Shown here piece by piece: positions 58,733 through 64,000 of a stretch of 64,000 nucleotides of DNA. Where the stretch lies: NCBI GenBank assembly GCA_947650365.1, contig OX393557.1:27964885-28028884 (forward strand), in the 5' to 3' direction. Position 1 is the first letter of the stretch. Each line of letters begins with the position of its first letter. The translations under genes were made by a program, and so were the position numbers. Source of the stretch: Chamaelirium japonicum (taxonomy: Eukaryota > Streptophyta > Magnoliopsida > Liliales > Melanthiaceae). Under the pieces are notes generated by a model, which worked only from the letters and a program-made list of their open reading frames with translations, was not told the DNA's origin and did not search any database.

Positions 58733-58931
58733 AAATATTAAGAGGTGTCTATTTGCACCTCACAAATTACTAGCACCCCCAACTTAACAAAACAATTAAA
58801 TATCGGATGTGTCCTTGCAGCAATCCAGATATATTAATAATTGATATGCACACCGCCACCTCCACCACCAGAGCTGCAAATCACTGCTGCCTCCTCCTTG
58901 CTCCGGCCACCATCCCCATCCCCATTGCGTC

Positions 58932-58971
<40 letters not shown>

Positions 58972-59002
58972 CCCCTGCTCCTCAACACTCCGATCACCCG
59001 CT
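58733..59002. other. Gene-free spacer with (CT)n
   Basis: (CT)n lies at about 58936-58969; the rest is low-complexity CCACC-rich sequence. No gene is seen. Confidence 0.4.
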
Positions 59003-59945
59003 CTCAATAAATATCAGAATAGACCTACTCTCAACAAATCGACTAATAAATATAAGGTTCACAAACAAGGGGAAACACGAAGTGCAACGGTAAGTGTAAG
59101 ACGACCACCGGGGTCTAAAGAAATACTAATAGAACAATAATAAGAGTTATGTATAGAGGAGACTCGTCGAAATTACGAATATGAAATTATGATGAAACAA
59201 AGGCGCAGACACCGAAAACAGAATCGCCATAGTTCGTATAATGAGGGGTCCATGGTCAAAAATCTAAAAGGGCAGTGTAATAATAAAAGCAACAGACATG
59301 GTGGAAGATCAAGTACCGGAAGGTGTGAGAACCTAGACAGTCTACTCTCTTTTGGAATGCCAAGTGGACACCCATAAAAACATCTATAGTTTTCCAGCAT
59401 CAATAAATAAAAAAAAAAGAAGAAATTTAAAGATGTAGAGAATCATGATTGCAATTGGGATTCATGAACTTATCAAAATTATGTGAAAGAAGAAAAGATA
59501 CAAGTGATGCAGAGCAACAAAAACCCTAACAAGAGTTAGATCTGAGAGCAAGTACGATGTTTACAAACAGGTCTACAGGAACACAAGGTCTGATCCAGGT
59601 GCATCAGAAATATATGTGCCCTAATTTGCAGTATATTTTCTTTTTGAACAACAAAAGATAAATAGATAACATGATATATTTGTGAGCATGGATCATGATT
59701 AATTTGACGAATCCCAGCCTCGAGAGAAGAGATCCACCGAGGGGATGATTACATAGGATGTCGATGTGTGGACAAAGCTCTAGCTGGAAAAGGAGAGAGA
59801 AAGAGAGTGAATGAGAGAGGGAAAGTGAGGTGGGTCTGGGGGATGGAGACGGAGTCAGGTTTGGGGTTAAAAGGAAAGAGAAATCACGCACCAAGCGTTT
59901 TGGCGGGAAATGGAATATCCTCTGCTAGAACTTTGGCAGGGAAAG
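59003..59945. repeat. Duplicated A/T-rich unit, copy 2
   Basis: It is the partner of 54440-54536 plus 56862-57784. It ends where the second LTR begins at 59946, in the phrase GGCAGGGAAAG that continues uninterrupted at 57771. Confidence 0.7.
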
Positions 59946-60856
59946 TGTTGGAATTGGTAAGGTCTACAGCTCGTAAAAACTAATAGTTTAGCTGTGTATG
60001 GTTGATAGCTTAGGATTGCATTTTGGTACGTACCTTAGTACATGTTCTTACTAGTGCATGCCCGTGCCTGTCGGCACTGCAGCGGGCCGCCTTCGGTGGC
60101 AACACACCTGAACGTTTTCGGTAACAAAACACTTTCGACGACAACACCGGCATTCATGGGGACATCGATTTCATCGCCCATGTCGATTTGGCACGAAATG
60201 AGCGCCTTCGGCGCAACCAACTCCCCCTCCCCCTATAATCGATCAATCACAGCTGTCTCTATTTGAACGAATTCCTCAAGATTAACCCAATGGTTTGGGG
60301 TGGTCGAAATTTCAACAGGCAGGTTTATAGTCGTTGATGCGAACAACGATCACGGGATGAACGGTCAGGTTTAGTGCAGTTTCAATGAGCCGAGATTTTA
60401 GGGGCTTAGTGTAGTTTAAATAGGTTGGGATTTAAAACCAAGGAGAGATCGTGCGTTGATTTTTGAACGAATGGTTATATCTATTCGGTTCATTTTTGTA
60501 CAGTCAGTTTGTCCTAGTCAGTTTTTTTGTTCCGTTTTGTCTAGTCAACACAAAACCGACATCCTTTGTTATGTAGATTATTCTGTATTTTTTAAATCGT
60601 ATATTTCGTTACAACTCACCATCATGGGTGTCCTGATCACAGCCGTCCGTTGAACCCATCGCACACTGTGATCGGATGCTAGGTAGACCCGACCCATTGA
60701 TTTTTAAATAGGTCTTAAACGGGTTGGAGACAAAACCCGAACCCGACCCATTTACTAAACGGATTAGTCATGTCGACCCGTTTATGACCCGAACCAGTTT
60801 AACCCAAACCCGGACCCTGCCAATTCGTGTCGGGTCTACCGTGTCGGGTCCAAAAT

Positions 60857-60912
<56 letters not shown>

Positions 60913-63413
60913 TTATGAGTGGTCTCAAAAAAGACAGTCATTAATCTTATATTTTTCTCCATCTTTGTGAAGATTTAATGGCGATAGGAAATCTCTCTCT
61001 CTGCTCAAATGTCTCCCTCTCTTGGGACGGGTGTCAAAAAGGAAAGAGCATTGCAATTTGAACATGCTCAAGGACATACTCTCGGACATAATGACTGGTG
61101 TGGGGGCATCGAGCAATGCTGAGTGCATCATCATTCACACCGAGCCCTGGCCAATGCTCCCCACCATTGGAGTATGTTCAAGACTATGTCCCTAATTATG
61201 TTCAAATTGCATTTTTCAAAAGAAAAATGCTATTCAGCCATCCTAGTTTCCTTCCTGATGTGGCATTGATCACAACTGTCTGTTGCACCTAGCCCCGAAC
61301 AGTGATCCAACAAAGGGACGATTTTGATCAGGTGCAACATCATGATTGATCTCTTAAAAAAGGCAAATCATTAATCGGCTAGCTGTGCAGATTTCACTCT
61401 CTGTGAAGAACTAATGGTGATTTATATATCATTTTATAAAGGGCCGGATATTAATGGTCCAGTAATTAATCACAACCTATGCATATTACTCCCTCTTTCT
61501 CTCTCTCTCTCTTTCTCTCTCTCTCATTTTGAATTTATTTATTTATTTATTTAGAGATGAGCTGTTTTATTTTGTCCAATCAGCATTCCATATTGTCCTA
61601 GTCAGCCTTGGGTTCCATATTGTCCTAGTCAGCACAAAACGGCCTTAGCATGTTATATAGATTACAGAACAGAGAGTCATGGCTGCACGGTAATCCAGTT
61701 GAGTGGGAGACTCAATGGACTGGTCCCATGTAACCTAAATACGTTCGCAGCTCTGGTTAGGGTTAGTCGCCCTTTTAGGACAAGCTGTTGGACTGACAGA
61801 GCGTGGGTGTCTCCACTACGGTCATTACCAGGCACAATGTATGTGGCCGAACAGAACCAACATGGTGCACAGATCAATAAGCAGACACTGGTGACTAAGC
61901 CGTGTTTCTACTTAGGGTAAAACATACAAAACCCTGAGGAACCATGTCTGATGGGCTAACCAATTATGTGGTGCTTTGGCGTACTAATGTGTGAGGGTCC
62001 AGTTACATGACCCAAAACCATAGTGTACTGGATTACCCGGCTAGTGTCACATCAGCGTGCCACTCTTGCAGGCTATCTACATCCCTAACGAGAGGTGCGT
62101 TCCTAATTAGTCTGACCTATGTTGTATTAAACCCTGGCCAGGTGGTCATCGGTTGGACTGTTGATCGGATCCAGTTACTCGGCAGAGTAATCGGAGGTAC
62201 GACATACATGGTCAACCTAAAAAAAACCCGAGTCATATGAGCACTCAAGTCTGACGGTATTCTCCACCGCTCGAGCTGCATCATGACACTAAGTGGTGGG
62301 ACAACGGGTTTACCACACTAAGCAGAGAGCAAGGGTATGCGAGAGAACATTGTAAGTCCGGGGGAATTGGAGTGCATCATGCGTCGCACTCTGGGTGGCT
62401 ATGCAGGTTAACTCGAACTCAGAAGATCGATGGTACACTCGGGTAGTGTGACGATCGAGTCTAAGTTGGAAGCCATGAACCCTGGTCCCTGAACGTTCCA
62501 CCTTATCCACATGATGTATGGTCCTTGAACTATCTCCTCGAAACACAGGACGCAGTTAGAGGAAGTGACAAGTCCCAACCTACGCTCTGTGAGTGCTTCA
62601 CACTAGTGCACAGTAGATACATAACTACGTGTGTGTACTAAGGGGAAGCCCTAGGTTAGTACAAAGATGCATGTAGCGATCCCTTGCCATAAGTGGACTC
62701 CGCTACATGGGTGCAATGCACTGGGACATATTGCAAGTTGACTTTAGTAGGGGCACCCTACGGGCACCTCATAGAATAATGAAATCACTGGTGCACTTCA
62801 CTTATGTGTGCCTTGCAAAGTCTCGTACACGAGAGACGACCAACTAGTAACATAGGGGCGTTTTGGTCAAACCATGAGTCACTATACACTAGGGGGGACA
62901 GCCCTAGGTGTTGGGAGACTAGTCAAGATTGGCCCCCTTATTTTTAGGAGGTTGTTGCCTCCAATGAAGGGGCTAGTCATAAGGGACATAAAGTGGGCTG
63001 ATTTTGACCGTTTTCAAAACCAGGGAATAGAGAGATAAAGGAGAGATAAAAGACGAGATAAAGGGAGAGGTTTGAATTGGTCAAACCCTATCCATTAGGA
63101 GCTTTATCCAAAGGATAGGGCAGCCCTATATGAGAGTAAGGGGAGAGAGAGGGGCCGGTCATGCATGGTGCAAACCCTAGCCACCCCTCTCTTATCTCTC
63201 TCCCTCGCTTGCGACCTTGGATGAAGACTTGTCTTCCTCGCATGATGTTTCGTAAAAGGAGAAGGCTCGTCGCATGGAGGCACTTAGAGATCCATCGACG
63301 AGGTGCCATGCATCGTGCGAGATTGAGTGAACTAGAAGACGCTTCTCGTAATCTTTTGCTGTCCATATTGTACACAGAAGATCAACGACGTTTCTGCGAC
63401 TGTGGAAGCTACA
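59946..63413 (+). repeat. Second LTR of the solo-LTR family, split by a Helitron, truncated at right
   Basis: It starts TGTTGGAATTGGTAAGGTCT and matches 54537 onward, except for the Helitron at 60051-61661. Similarity stops after about 63413 (GGAAGCTACA), before the expected CAACA end. Whether it is solo or part of an element running right cannot be seen. Confidence 0.8.
60051..61661 (-). mobile_element. Complete non-autonomous Helitron inside the LTR, minus strand
   Basis: Comparison with the intact LTR near 54650 shows exactly this segment is extra, set between A (60050) and T (61662). On the minus strand it starts TCTATATAACATGCTAAGGC and ends in the hairpin GTGCC-GACA-GGCAC, then GGGCATGCACTAG. 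An additional 5'-like end is inside, at about 60577 (inverse of TTTGTTATGTAGA). A GGGTC/GACCC repeat fragment (60690-60857) and a (CT)n run (60857-60908) are also inside. Confidence 0.88.
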
Positions 63414-64000
63414 TATATGGGTCATCAGTTGGAGCCTTGAATTGGGTTCATTTTACCCATATTCGGGTGGGGCCTAGTAGATGGGTCATCCACTAGAGAT
63501 GCTCTTAGTAATTTTATGGCCACAAATATCAACACCAAAACTAACAACTACTGAAAAATGACTTCTTAATCTAAAATGGATGTCCTTTTTTGTGGATAAG
63601 ACGACTACAATAAAATTAGATACAACACATGGTTATCCCGAGACTAATGTCCCAATTGATGATATCCACTAGCAAGCTCTGCACATTAGGAGGAGCATCG
63701 TGCCCACTGGGGGACTCTATGCGTGGGTTCAGCTTGATGTCCTTCTTGGAATAGAGGGCATGCTTTTATTGATTCTCTTTTCAAGACTTCACATTATGTC
63801 TTATATAAGGAAGTGGCTGCCAAATCCTCTAAGAGGCCAGTTTATGATAGTGGTTGAGTCACCTTCGATCCAAAGATTCTTGTTTGACAGTGCCACTACA
63901 CCTCTTAAACAGCCTTCCACATACCTCAGACTTCAATTTCGACATGCATCTACCATTCCATTGGTCTTATTGACGTCCATGTCAAAGTTGATCTTGATTC
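63414..64000 (+). other. Unassigned sequence at the right edge
   Basis: The phrase GGGTCATC recurs at 63419 and 63484. From about 63730 one frame stays open to the edge, but it shows no motif I can identify. It could be retroelement gag or a gene fragment. Confidence 0.25.

Overview
The window is a piece of a flowering-plant nuclear genome. It contains plant-type Ty1/copia and Ty3/gypsy LTR retrotransposons, Helitrons, hAT-like MITEs, many (CT)n/(GA)n microsatellites and two split plant genes. The transporter gene is strongly GC-rich at third codon positions, which is common in monocots and some magnoliids; the species cannot be fixed from sequence alone. Most of the 64 kb is nested transposable elements, and I can support only two host genes.

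Left part (1-16.3 kb): a minus-strand gypsy LTR (196-1663) sits beside relics of another LTR element. A large, heavily decayed minus-strand copia element (2637-12655, LTRs about 2.37 kb, near-matching 5-bp target duplication) has inserted into an older LTR. Further gypsy-like LTR pieces follow (13.1-16.3 kb).

Centre-left (16.3-27.3 kb): a young plus-strand copia element (16302-23605) has nearly identical LTRs and a perfect GAGGC target duplication. Its gag-pol is broken by two stop codons and three single-base frameshifts, each in a homopolymer. It is followed by a Helitron end, a tandem A-tailed repeat and several TIR elements, one nested inside another.

Gene 1 (27749-29335, plus): a two-exon polyol/monosaccharide transporter of the MFS sugar-porter family, complete at 501 residues. 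Helitron remnants lie just past its stop codon.

31.7-38.9 kb: two blocks of about 150-bp tandem repeats, an approximately 0.82-kb near-perfect palindrome bounded by microsatellites, a GC-rich TIR element and a TRIM-like repeat.

Gene 2 (39135-49020, minus): a six-exon gene for an 893-residue plant nuclear-type protein of unknown function. The splice phases join all six exons. Intron 4 is 6.8 kb and carries at least four hAT-like insertions with 8-bp target duplications, two LINE relics and a tandem duplication. Just upstream of this gene (49888-50547) lies a second long palindrome, containing four palindromes of about 25 bp spaced every 81-83 bp.

Right part (50.8-64 kb): a complete non-autonomous Helitron (50791-52385), a copia pol relic, a solo LTR with a perfect target duplication, a duplicated A/T-rich repeat, a TIR element, and a second LTR of the same family split by another Helitron (60051-61661). 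The two genes show no functional link. The window is best read as two host genes in a dense TE landscape with unusual palindromic non-coding elements.
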